In this document: positions 1 through 6,890 of the stretch, in pieces
Layout of the letters: each line of letters starts with the position of its first letter
Numbering within the stretch: the first letter of the stretch is position 1
Source: CAYMLL01 sp964390645
Lineage (GTDB): Bacteria > Planctomycetota > UBA8108
Length of the DNA: 11,598 bases
Direction of reading: 5' to 3'
Assembly: GCA_964390645.1 (NCBI GenBank)
Contig: CAYMLL010000250.1
Coordinates: forward strand, 1-11,598
Translations under genes and position numbers: made by a program
Notes under the pieces: generated by a model
Seen by the model: the letters and a program-made list of their open reading frames with translations, nothing else
What the model was told of the DNA's origin: nothing
Database searches by the model: none

Positions 1-54
1 TCCCGGTGGACAGCGTTCTCCCGGTGGACAGCGTTCTCCCGGTGGACAGCGTTC
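1..54. repeat. 18-bp perfect tandem repeat, 3 copies
   Basis: Three identical head-to-tail copies of TCCCGGTGGACAGCGTTC (1-18, 19-36, 37-54) run from the window edge, so the true copy number is unknown. The unit length is a multiple of three. Read on the plus strand one frame gives a PVDSVL hexapeptide repeated and then continuing RELANRP, open until a stop at about 168. This could be the 3' end of a convergent plus-strand gene, or simply a noncoding repeat after the lysC stop at 82-84. Confidence 0.9.
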
Positions 55-81
55 TGCGGGAGCTCGCGAACCGGCCCCGGA

Positions 82-1329
82 CTACTCGAGGAACTCCGCG
101 TGGACGACGCGTACGGCGTTCTCGAGCTGATCCCCATCGACGACGCACGTGATCATCAGGTTCGACGTGGAGATCAGGTCGATGTTGATTTTTTCGCGAC
201 TGAGCGACGCGAACATCCTCGCGGCGATACCGGTCTCGCGCTGCACCCCCTCGCCGACCACGGAGACCGTGCCGACATTCTGCCCGACGATCAGCTCACG
301 AGCGCCGACCTCGGCCCGCAGGCGGTCGAGATCCGCTCGTACGTGGGAGATCATGTCCGCTCCGACGAGGAACGAGATGTCGTTGTGCCCCTCGTGGTGC
401 TCCGCCTGCACGATCAGCAGGATGTTCACCGAGTGGGCCGCCAGGGTCTCGAAGACCCTGGCTGCGACCCCTGGACGGTCCTGGACACCGACGAGTGAAA
501 CCTTCGCGACGTTTCCGTTGTGCGCGACGCCGCGGACCGCGACCTGCTCCATGCCTGCGAACTCCTTCTTCCCTCGATCCGACGAGCAAACCACCGTTCC
601 AGCGACCTCCTCGAAACTGGAAGAGACGTTGAGCTCGAGCTCGAACCTCCGCGCGATCTCGACGGATCGCGAGTGAAGGACCTTCGCTCCGAGACTCGCC
701 ATCTCCAGCATCTCGTCATACGAGCACCATGCCAGCTTGCTGGGACTTTCGACGACGCGCGGATCGGCGGTGTAGACGCCGTCGACATCCGTGAGAATCT
801 CGCAACGATTAGCGCCGATGCCCACCGCGAAGGCCACGGCGCTGGTGTCCGACCCGCCTCGCCCGAGTGTCGTGATCTCGTTCTCGAGCGTGATCCCCTG
901 GAAGCCGGTGATGACGACCACGCGCCCCGACTCGAGCTGCTCGATGATACGCTCACCGTCGATGGACCGGATCCGCGCCTGCATGTGAGCCGAATCGGTC
1001 AGCATGCCCGCCTGCGCGCCGGTGAAGGACCGCGCAGGTGCACCGGCCGTCTCGATCGCCATCGCCAGAAGGGACGCACTGATGATCTCGCCGGCGTGCA
1101 GGAGCATGTCCATCTCGCGCCGCGGCGGTGTTTCCGTCATCTCCGGTCACCGGTACATACGGTGGTGGGTGGTCTGCCCCTGGGCTTAGACGACCACGAC
1201 CACCGCATTGCCGGCGCGCTGCGCCGCAACCACCCGCTTCGCGACACTCCGCACGTGCTTCGACGTGGCCACGGACGAGCCGCCGTACTTCTGGACGAGG
1301 ATCGGTTGCCCGTTTACGAGCACACTCAT
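82..1329 (-). pseudogene. lysC: aspartate kinase, interrupted by two in-frame stops
   Basis: Aspartate kinase phosphorylates L-aspartate, the first step towards lysine, methionine and threonine. The frame begins at ATG 1329-1327, six bases after a GGTGAG ribosome binding site, and codes the N-terminal ATP-site motif QKYGGSSVAT. It continues through REMDMLLHAGE, GRGGSDTSAVAF, the LTDVDGVYTADPR block and ASLGAKVLHSRSVE, then two C-terminal ACT domains (starting near KVSLVGVQDRPG and TVSVVGEGVQ) that bind amino-acid effectors. Total length is 415 codons, normal for the family. Codon 48 is TAA (1186-1188), where a serine of the VVVSAMGxTT motif is expected. Codon 61 is TGA (1147-1149), and the 12 codons between match the family poorly, although their number is right. 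Translation from the internal ATG at 1140 would lack the catalytic N-terminus and has no clear ribosome binding site. It is last in the hom-thrC-thrB-lysC cluster, 31 bases after thrB. Either a sequence error or true inactivation; family assignment is certain. Confidence 0.88.
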
Positions 1330-1360
1330 CTGTTTCTCACCGTTGGAGGATCTACACGCA

Positions 1361-2272
1361 TCAGCCGAATGTCAGGCCGAGGTAGTCCGGAGCCAGGACC
1401 CGGTACTCCGCCTCGATCCCCCACCTCGCGAACTCCTCGACACCGATATCTCCGACCTTGCGTCCCTCCTCGGACGTGAACGCCGCAATCGCCGGGCCGG
1501 CGCCGCTGACGAACGCGCCACGACAGGCTCGGTGCTCGTTCAACGTGGCCAGAACGCCACCCATCGCGGGGAGGATCGACGTCCGCCGCTTCTGGTGGAT
1601 CTGATCACCGACTCCGTGAAACAGGAAGGAGTCGTTGTTCTGGATCAGTCCGGCGAGCAGCAGCCCGAGACGCTGCAGGTTGAACACCGCCTCGGAACGC
1701 GGAATCGTCAACGGCAAGACCTCACGCGCCTTGCGCGTCTCGATCACACGATCCGGAATCACGACGACCACCTGCAGATCATAAGGCAGGCGCAGGCTCG
1801 TGGCGACGACCTTCGAGTCGATCGTCGCGCTCACCGTCAGCCCTCCGAGCACCGCCGCCGATGCGTTATCCGGATGGCCCTCTACCTGCGTCGCAGCCTC
1901 GAGGACAGGGGTGCGCTCGGGTGGCGTTCCGCGACGGATCCACATGCCGGTCGCGATGCCCGCGACGATCGCCGACGCGCTCGACCCCATCCCGCGCGTC
2001 AAGGGAATGTCATTCTTGATCTTCAGGCGCAGACCGTGAGAGAGCTTCCCACCCGAATACTCCTTGATCATGCGAAAGACCAGATTCGAGTCGTCGCACG
2101 GAATCTGATCCGCGTCGACCCCTTCGGTCTCGATAACGACCCGTCCGCCTCCCGACTCGGCCTCGACCTCGAGATAAGACTTGAGCGCCAGCCCGACGAC
2201 GTCGAAGCCCGACCCGAGGTTCGACGTCGACGCCGGCACCTTCGTTCGCATCACGAGACGATCGGCACACAC
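1361..2272 (-). CDS. thrB: homoserine kinase (GHMP family)
   Basis: It transfers phosphate from ATP to L-homoserine, giving O-phosphohomoserine, the substrate of threonine synthase encoded just upstream. The protein has 303 residues, typical for ThrB. Visible motifs are the N-terminal VPASTSNLGSGFD substrate segment, the GHMP phosphate-binding loop PLTRGMGSSASAIVAG (about residues 89-104), QVEGHPDNAS, and the C-terminal AFVSGAGPAIAAF. The start is a GTG at 2272 with a GGGGAG sequence ten bases upstream, inside the end of thrC. An ATG at 2251 (MRTKVPAST) is a good alternative, because the family usually begins close to that point. Only six bases separate it from the thrC stop, so the two genes are surely cotranscribed. 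No defects seen. Confidence 0.95.
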   Translation of the reverse strand: MCADRLVMRTKVPASTSNLGSGFDVVGLALKSYLEVEAESGGGRVVIETEGVDADQIPCDDSNLVFRMIKEYSGGKLSHGLRLKIKNDIPLTRGMGSSASAIVAGIATGMWIRRGTPPERTPVLEAATQVEGHPDNASAAVLGGLTVSATIDSKVVATSLRLPYDLQVVVVIPDRVIETRKAREVLPLTIPRSEAVFNLQRLGLLLAGLIQNNDSFLFHGVGDQIHQKRRTSILPAMGGVLATLNEHRACRGAFVSGAGPAIAAFTSEEGRKVGDIGVEEFARWGIEAEYRVLAPDYLGLTFG

Positions 2273-2278
2273 GAGACG

Positions 2279-3412
2279 TTAGCTCCCCTTTTTCCCCTCT
2301 CGTGCGATCACCTCCGCGAGCGCCTCGAACGACGACTCGATCGTCGTGGGTCGCACGGCGCTGGCGATGGCCCGCTCCGGGTCCTTGAGCCCATGACCGG
2401 TCAACGTGCAGACGACACGGCCACACAGGTCGAGCTCGCCGGCAGCCCACACCTTGATCAGCCCTGCGACCGAGGCCGCGGACGCCGGCTCCGCGAAGAT
2501 CCCCTCGAGAGATGCGATGAGCCGATACGCCGCGACAATCTCGTCGTCCGTCACCGAGTCGATGCACCCTGCGGACTCGTCGCGCGCGGCGATGGCGCCG
2601 TCCCAGCTCGCCGGGTTGCCGATGCGGATCGCGGTCGCGAGCGTCTCGGGGGCCTCGACCGGCGTTCCGAGCACGAGCGGCGCAGCCCCCGCGGCCTGGA
2701 ATCCCATCATCACGGGCAGCGCGTCGACGCGGCCCGCTTCCCGGTACTCCTTGTATCCCCGCCAGTGCGCGGTGATGTTGCCGGCGTTGCCGACCGGGAG
2801 GAAGTGGAAGTCCGGGGCGCTCCCGAGCGCGTCCGCGACCTCCCACGCAACGCTCTTCTGCCCCGCGATGCGGTAGGGGTTGATCGAGTTCACGAGCGTG
2901 AGGTCGAGATCGTCAGACGCCTTGACGACCAGCTCGAGAGCGCGGTCGAAGTTACCGCCGATCTCGAGCACCTTCGCGCCGTGCATCACCGCCTGGGCGA
3001 GCTTACCCATGGCGATCTTACCCTCGGGAATGACGACCCAGCACGGGACCCCCGCACGCGCGGCGTAGGCCGCCGCGGACGCCGACGTGTTGCCGGTCGA
3101 CGCGCAGATCACTCCTCGGGTGCCCTCCTCGACCGCCTTCGACATCGCCATCGTCATACCCCGGTCCTTGAAGGAGCCGGTCGGATTGGCGCCGTCGTAC
3201 TTGAGCCAGATCTCGAACCCCGGAGGCACGCTCCGCAAGCTCGCGAGATGCAGCTCGAGGTTCTCGGCACGCAACAGCGGTGTGCCGCCTTCCTGGATCG
3301 AGACGATCGGCGTCGCGTCCGACACGGGAAGGAGATGGCGGTAGCGCTCGATGATCGGGAGCTTACGCCCACCTCCCGACAGCTGCGGTGCCGCCCCACG
3401 CTCGACCTTCAT
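2279..3412 (-). CDS. thrC: threonine synthase (PLP enzyme)
   Basis: Converts O-phospho-L-homoserine to L-threonine and phosphate with pyridoxal phosphate. The fold-type II PLP lysine is in NPTGSFKDRG (about residue 82); CASTGNTSASAAAYAARAG contains the substrate-binding STGNT segment; PVGNAGN is the PLP phosphate loop; the C-terminal half carries FAEPASAAS. At 377 residues it is of the short bacterial class. The ATG at 3412 is chosen because AAGGA precedes it by nine bases. A TTG overlapping the hom stop (TTGA at 3448) would add 12 residues, but these look unlike the family. It sits 32 bases after hom and 6 before thrB in the same transcript. No truncation or odd residues seen. Confidence 0.95.
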   Translation of the reverse strand: MKVERGAAPQLSGGGRKLPIIERYRHLLPVSDATPIVSIQEGGTPLLRAENLELHLASLRSVPPGFEIWLKYDGANPTGSFKDRGMTMAMSKAVEEGTRGVICASTGNTSASAAAYAARAGVPCWVVIPEGKIAMGKLAQAVMHGAKVLEIGGNFDRALELVVKASDDLDLTLVNSINPYRIAGQKSVAWEVADALGSAPDFHFLPVGNAGNITAHWRGYKEYREAGRVDALPVMMGFQAAGAAPLVLGTPVEAPETLATAIRIGNPASWDGAIAARDESAGCIDSVTDDEIVAAYRLIASLEGIFAEPASAASVAGLIKVWAAGELDLCGRVVCTLTGHGLKDPERAIASAVRPTTIESSFEALAEVIAREGKKGS

Positions 3413-3444
3413 GCTTGCTCGTCCTTCGCCCGGTCCCTGTGGAG

Positions 3445-4737
3445 TCAATCCTCGATACGGATGCGGGTCGTCGGTCCGTGGATCAGGCTGGTCTTCTCGG
3501 CCAGCTCGTCAAGCGCGCTCGTCAACACACGATCGTCCACCTGATGAGTGACGAAGACGATCGAGATCGGCTGACCGTGTTTCGCCTCCGGCTGCTGCAT
3601 GCTCGAGATACTGATGCCGCGCATGCCGAGAAAGGACGTCACCCGTCCCATCACCCCCGGAAGGTCGAGCACGGTCATGCGGACGTAGTTGCGCAAGGCG
3701 ACCTCGTCGATCGTCGCGAACACCGGCGAGTCTCCGTTGATCGCGCCTCCGGCAGGGCGATCTCCCTTCGCCGCACGCACGATGTCCGCAACCACGCTCG
3801 AGGCGGTCGGAAACGACCCGGCGCCGCTTCCGTAGACGAGCATCGGTCCCGCCGCGTCGCCGCGCACCTGCACCGCGTTGGTCTCGTTCGCGACCTGGGC
3901 GAGGACCTCCTCGCGGCGCACGAGAGCCGGATGGACGCGCAAGTCCCAGCGGTGATCCTCGGTCAGGTGCGCGATCGCCAGAAGCTTGACGCGGTAGCCG
4001 AGGGTCGCGGCGAACGAGATGTCCTCCGCCGTGATCGACTCTATGCCCTCGGTGTGAATGCGCTGGACCGACACGTGCTTGCTGGTGATGATGCGCGCCA
4101 GCAGGGCGAGCTTGTGCGCAGTGTCGCCTCCGGAGACGTCGAGCGTCGGGTCGGCCTCCGCGAAACCCTTCTCCTGAGCCTCTCGCAACGCGTCGGAGTA
4201 GCCCAGGCCCTCGACCTCCATCCGCGTCAGGATGTAGTTGCAGGTGCCGTTGAGAATGCCGCACAGACGCGTGATCTGGTTGCCGACCAGCCCGTTCTGC
4301 AGCATCTCGATCACCGGGATGGCGGCGGCGACGCTCGCCTCGTAATAAACGCAGCGGTGCTCCTCGTGCGCGACGCGGAAGATCTCCTCACCGTGAAACG
4401 CGAGGGTCGCCTTGTTGGCCGTGACGACGTCCTTGCCGTGCCGGAGCGCGTCGACGATCCAGTCGCGAGGCGCGTCGACGCCACCCGCGACCTCGACGAC
4501 GAGGTCGATGTCGTCCCCCCGGACGACGCCGGCGAGGTCGTCCGTGAAGACGTCCGGATCGACGAAGCCGTAGACGTGGTGACGCGGGCGCTCGCGGTCA
4601 CGCACGGCGATGCGCGCGACCTCGAGGTCGCGGCCGAGAAGCGCGCTGAGGTCGGCGCGACGGCGACAGAGAAGTTCGAGAACTCCGCTGCCGACGGTTC
4701 CACAACCGATCATCCCGATCCGGTAGGAGTGACTCAT
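3445..4737 (-). CDS. hom: homoserine dehydrogenase with C-terminal ACT domain
   Basis: Reduces aspartate-4-semialdehyde to homoserine with NAD(P)H, the branch point to threonine and methionine. The 430-residue protein starts MSHSYRIGMIGCGTVGSG, a Rossmann nucleotide-binding loop. It then has VVTANKATLA, the catalytic-domain signature GILNGTCNYILTRM, and GDTAHKLALLA with the conserved lysine. A final ACT domain (about residues 345-425, starting YVRMTVLDLPGVMGRV) probably senses threonine, as in other long-form enzymes. The open frame extends upstream to 4899, but that part is Arg/Ala-rich and does not resemble the family, so the ATG at 4737 is taken; its ribosome binding site is weak. It is the first gene of the cluster, so regulation of the operon should lie in 4738-5000. 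No obvious threonine-rich leader peptide was found there. Confidence 0.95.
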   Translation of the reverse strand: MSHSYRIGMIGCGTVGSGVLELLCRRRADLSALLGRDLEVARIAVRDRERPRHHVYGFVDPDVFTDDLAGVVRGDDIDLVVEVAGGVDAPRDWIVDALRHGKDVVTANKATLAFHGEEIFRVAHEEHRCVYYEASVAAAIPVIEMLQNGLVGNQITRLCGILNGTCNYILTRMEVEGLGYSDALREAQEKGFAEADPTLDVSGGDTAHKLALLARIITSKHVSVQRIHTEGIESITAEDISFAATLGYRVKLLAIAHLTEDHRWDLRVHPALVRREEVLAQVANETNAVQVRGDAAGPMLVYGSGAGSFPTASSVVADIVRAAKGDRPAGGAINGDSPVFATIDEVALRNYVRMTVLDLPGVMGRVTSFLGMRGISISSMQQPEAKHGQPISIVFVTHQVDDRVLTSALDELAEKTSLIHGPTTRIRIED

Positions 4738-5039
4738 GGCGGCAACGCCATTCAAGGGGCGGAGCCGTGAGGCTGCCGTACGAGCCGCCTTCGTCGACGC
4801 CTCGCCCGGCTCAGCCAACGGGCACTCCGGGATTCCCCGTAAATCCTTCCAGAAAAATACCTTACGACCACAACACTGCGACGGCGCGGACGCACGCACA
4901 AGACGCGAACATCAGGATAGTGCGATCCGTAAGACAAGAGAACCACTTATTTTATCTCGACCGGACCGGCGAAATACAGGGGCTTTTTCGTCAAAAATTC
5001 TTGATCGGTCGCTTGTGCTGATACAAGATAAGGTTCCTC

Positions 5040-5112
5040 GGGCCGGCTTCTTATCTCACCCAACTCCAACCCTACCCTTTCGACCCAAACAACCTTAGCC
5101 GGCCCATTTTTT
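5040..5112 (+). terminator. inverted repeat followed by T run (possible terminator of an unseen RNA)
   Basis: GGGCCGGCT at 5040-5048 is perfectly complementary to AGCCGGCCC at 5097-5105, and the right arm is followed by ATTTTTT (5106-5112). The 48-base loop is long for an intrinsic terminator. A second pair, GATAAG (5027-5032) with CTTATC (5050-5055), overlaps the left arm, so alternative folds are possible. No plus-strand protein gene precedes it, so any transcript ended here would be a small RNA. Confidence 0.4.
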
Positions 5113-5170
5113 CCTCTGCAAATCCGCCGACACAAAACAGTTTCGACGATACAACGGCAACGCCGCGAGG

Positions 5171-5350
5171 TCCTTCAAGGCTGAAGGATAGCGTGTCGAA
5201 CCCGAATCGGGTCGCTGTGACTCCTGGAGTGACGTCTGGGAAGGACCGGCGCCAGGGCATCGCCGCAGCACGTGAAGTCCGAGCGGGTGAGATCCCGCGA
5301 TCGGTCGTGCCTGGTGGAACCCGGGTGAAACGGGTTCCGGTGGAGACAGG
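5171..5350 (+). ncRNA. candidate structured RNA, cluster of five perfect hairpins
   Basis: In 180 bases there are five uninterrupted stems: TCCTTCA/TGAAGGA with a 4-base loop (5171-5188), ACCCGA/TCGGGT around one base (5200-5212), ACTCC/GGAGT (5220-5230), GCGGG/CCCGC with loop TGAGAT (5283-5298), and the 8-bp GGAACCCG/CGGGTTCC with loop GGTGAAA (5316-5338). The last is flanked by CCTG (5310-5313) and CAGG (5347-5350), which can close an outer helix. The GAG-GCGGG-TGAGAT-CCCGC piece recalls the GAGAGGGTGAAAGTCCCTC stem seen in domain I of some bacterial group II introns (from memory). No reverse transcriptase or domain V is seen, so at most this would be a fragment. The plus strand is chosen only because GNRA-like loops (TGAGA, GTGAAA) read on it. 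Confidence 0.4.
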
Positions 5351-5360
5351 TCCCACGGTG

Positions 5361-5420
5361 CCCTTCACCGCCCTGCCCTTCACCGCCCTGCCCTTCACCG
5401 CCCTGCCCTTCACCGCCCTT
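5361..5420. repeat. 15-bp tandem repeat, 4 copies
   Basis: CCCTTCACCGCCCTG occurs at 5361-5375, 5376-5390 and 5391-5405, with a fourth copy at 5406-5420 ending in T instead of G. It follows the hairpin cluster by 10 bases. The minus strand reads the same tract as a Gly/Lys/Val-rich repeat, but the frames have no family resemblance, so a noncoding variable-number repeat is the simplest reading. Confidence 0.92.
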
Positions 5421-5535
5421 ATTCATCACCGTCAGGACGGCCGCCGGGTCGAGCGGTCCGCGAGACGATGAGACAGCCGGCGACCGGGCCAGTCAGAACG
5501 CCCCTCAGCCCGAGACAGCCACCGGGCAGTTGGAG

Positions 5536-5616
5536 AAAAACGTGCCCAAGATGGATAGAACGTAGCAGAGCAAAAACACTTGGCGAGAATGCTTGGGGTA
5601 GGACATCTTGGGCACG
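5536..5616 (-). terminator. long inverted repeat with T tract, terminator of the HAD-enolase operon
   Basis: CGTGCCCAAGATG (5541-5553) and CATCTTGGGCACG (5604-5616) form a perfect 13-bp inverted repeat with a 50-base loop. On the minus strand the second arm is followed at once by five Ts (5536-5540 on plus are AAAAA). It lies 65 bases past the enolase-superfamily stop, in the right orientation for a Rho-independent terminator. The large loop is unusual and would also suit the ends of a tiny mobile element. Confidence 0.6.
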
Positions 5617-5681
5617 CCTTCCGTTTTAACTCCCGTTCAGAGGCCCTGCAAACTATATTCGGCCAATAGTGTACAAATTCA

Positions 5682-6890
5682 CTACACTTCTCCGACGGCC
5701 GGTAAGTCGAACAGGACCTCACCGCCGACCTCAACCCGTACAGGCCGCAGAAAGCGTTGTAGCGTTTTGATTTGCAGATCCACGCCGAGTCCGGGACGGG
5801 GGCTCGGAACGACGAGCCCGTCGGGCCCCGGGCGCAGTGGATCGAGTACTAGATCGCGGCAGAGCTCGCTCGGTCGGGCCGGGAACTCGAGCAGATCGTC
5901 CTCCGCACGGGTGGCGAAAACGTGGAGGGCCGCGGCCAGGCTGAGGTGGCTCTTGAAGGTGTGGTTGACGTAACGTAGCTGGCGCGCCTGGGCGACCCGG
6001 CGGATCCGGTGTGCGGTGGTGATGCCGCCGATACGGCCGGCGTCGATCTGGATGCAGTCGACGCGGCCGTTTTCGATGAGGTCGATGGCGGCGCGATACG
6101 AGCTGCAGCCCTCTCCGGCGGCGATCGGCAGAGCTGCGCCGCGGGCGGCGAGGCGAGCGTACGACTCGACGGCCTGCGGATCGAGGGGCTCCTCGAGCCA
6201 GCCGACGTCGAACGGAGCGAAGGCCTCCGCGCGCGCCAGGGCGGTCGCTGCGTCGGTCCCCCACGCGACGCCCGCGTCCACGAGCAGCCGGGCGTCGGGC
6301 CCGAGCCCCTCGCGGGCGGCCTCGACGAGAGCGACGTCGAGCTCGGCGCCGTGCTTCCCCATCGGCCCCCAGCCGAACTTCGCCGCGTTGAATCCCTCCC
6401 GGCGGAGCTCCTCGGCGCAGGCTCGCGTCTGCTCGGGAGTCTCCGCAAAGAGCACCGAGGCGTACGGGATCTTGCCGTGCGGCTCGCACGGCCGCGACCC
6501 GTCGTCGCGGTCGCACAGCAGCTTCCAGATCGGCTCGCCGCGGGCGCGACCCACGAGATCCCACAGCGCGATGTCGGCGCCGCTCAGCGCGTGGTGGACC
6601 TGCTCGATGTCGAGAGCGCCGCGCAGCACCTTGCGGTGAATCCGCGAGATATCCTCGGGGCCTTCGACCTGCTCGCCGGTGAGAAGATCGCGCAGCCCGA
6701 CGATGTTGCCGTGTGACGGGGGACAGACGTAGGCGGCGAGCGTCACCAGCGGCGAGGCGTCGCACTCGCCCCAGCCTTCGAGACCGTTCTCGGCGCGGAT
6801 GCGAACGAGAAACGTGTCCTGGGTGCCGTCGGCGGCGGACGTGATCTCGGGCATGGCGAGGTAGAACAGGTCGACGGAGTCGATTCTCAC
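5682..6890 (-). CDS. enolase-superfamily enzyme, mandelate racemase/muconate lactonizing type
   Basis: Enzymes of this family abstract the proton next to a carboxylate of acid sugars, dipeptides or aromatic acids, using Mg2+. The 402-residue protein has the N-terminal capping domain (residues 1-120, with LSGADIALWDLVGRARGEP) and the barrel domain. It carries a candidate base lysine in NAAKFGWGPMG (Lys171), metal ligands in LLVDAG (Asp205), WLEEP (Glu233/234) and AAGEG (Glu260), and the Asp-His pair in IDAGRIGG (Asp283) and VNHTFKSH (His310) that marks the mandelate racemase subgroup. The first Lys of the usual KxK motif is Ala. The GTG start at 6890 overlaps the HAD stop as GTGA, suggesting translational coupling; an in-frame ATG at 6908 is the alternative. 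The next gene upstream is the HAD hydrolase, so the substrate may be a sugar acid or its phosphate, but this is inference; the substrate is unknown. Confidence 0.88.
   Translation of the reverse strand: MRIDSVDLFYLAMPEITSAADGTQDTFLVRIRAENGLEGWGECDASPLVTLAAYVCPPSHGNIVGLRDLLTGEQVEGPEDISRIHRKVLRGALDIEQVHHALSGADIALWDLVGRARGEPIWKLLCDRDDGSRPCEPHGKIPYASVLFAETPEQTRACAEELRREGFNAAKFGWGPMGKHGAELDVALVEAAREGLGPDARLLVDAGVAWGTDAATALARAEAFAPFDVGWLEEPLDPQAVESYARLAARGAALPIAAGEGCSSYRAAIDLIENGRVDCIQIDAGRIGGITTAHRIRRVAQARQLRYVNHTFKSHLSLAAALHVFATRAEDDLLEFPARPSELCRDLVLDPLRPGPDGLVVPSPRPGLGVDLQIKTLQRFLRPVRVEVGGEVLFDLPAVGEV

Larger units (their letters stand above)
4738..5681. other. 944-base intergenic region with structured elements, no protein gene
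   Basis: The open frames here (for example minus 4752-4946, minus 5432-5734, plus 5193-5471) are arginine-rich or low-complexity with no family resemblance, and none has a convincing ribosome binding site. The left part should hold the promoter and leader of the hom operon; no clear -35/-10 pair was found. An A/T-richer patch lies around 4940-5030. The elements that can be described are listed separately: the inverted repeat at 5040-5112, the hairpin cluster at 5171-5350, the tandem repeat at 5361-5420 and the terminator-like repeat at 5536-5616. Confidence 0.7.

Noticed and set aside
520..1479. 319-codon plus frame over lysC
   Set aside because: Antisense shadow of the aspartate kinase frame, with no family motif and no ribosome binding site.
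1208..3544. 778-codon open frame on plus across thrB and thrC
   Set aside because: Arg/Asp/His-rich mirror of real genes on the other strand. The minus frames carry complete homoserine kinase and threonine synthase motifs; this one carries none.
3388..4770. 460-codon plus frame over hom
   Set aside because: Antisense shadow of homoserine dehydrogenase, dominated by Arg, Asp and Val.
4738..4899. N-terminal extension of hom to 4899
   Set aside because: The added 54 residues are unlike the family; the nucleotide-binding domain starts right after ATG 4737.
5432..5734. 100-codon minus frame in the intergenic region
   Set aside because: Composition is irregular (Cys/Ser/Arg-rich), it overlaps the terminator-like repeat and the enolase-superfamily gene end, and has no ribosome binding site.
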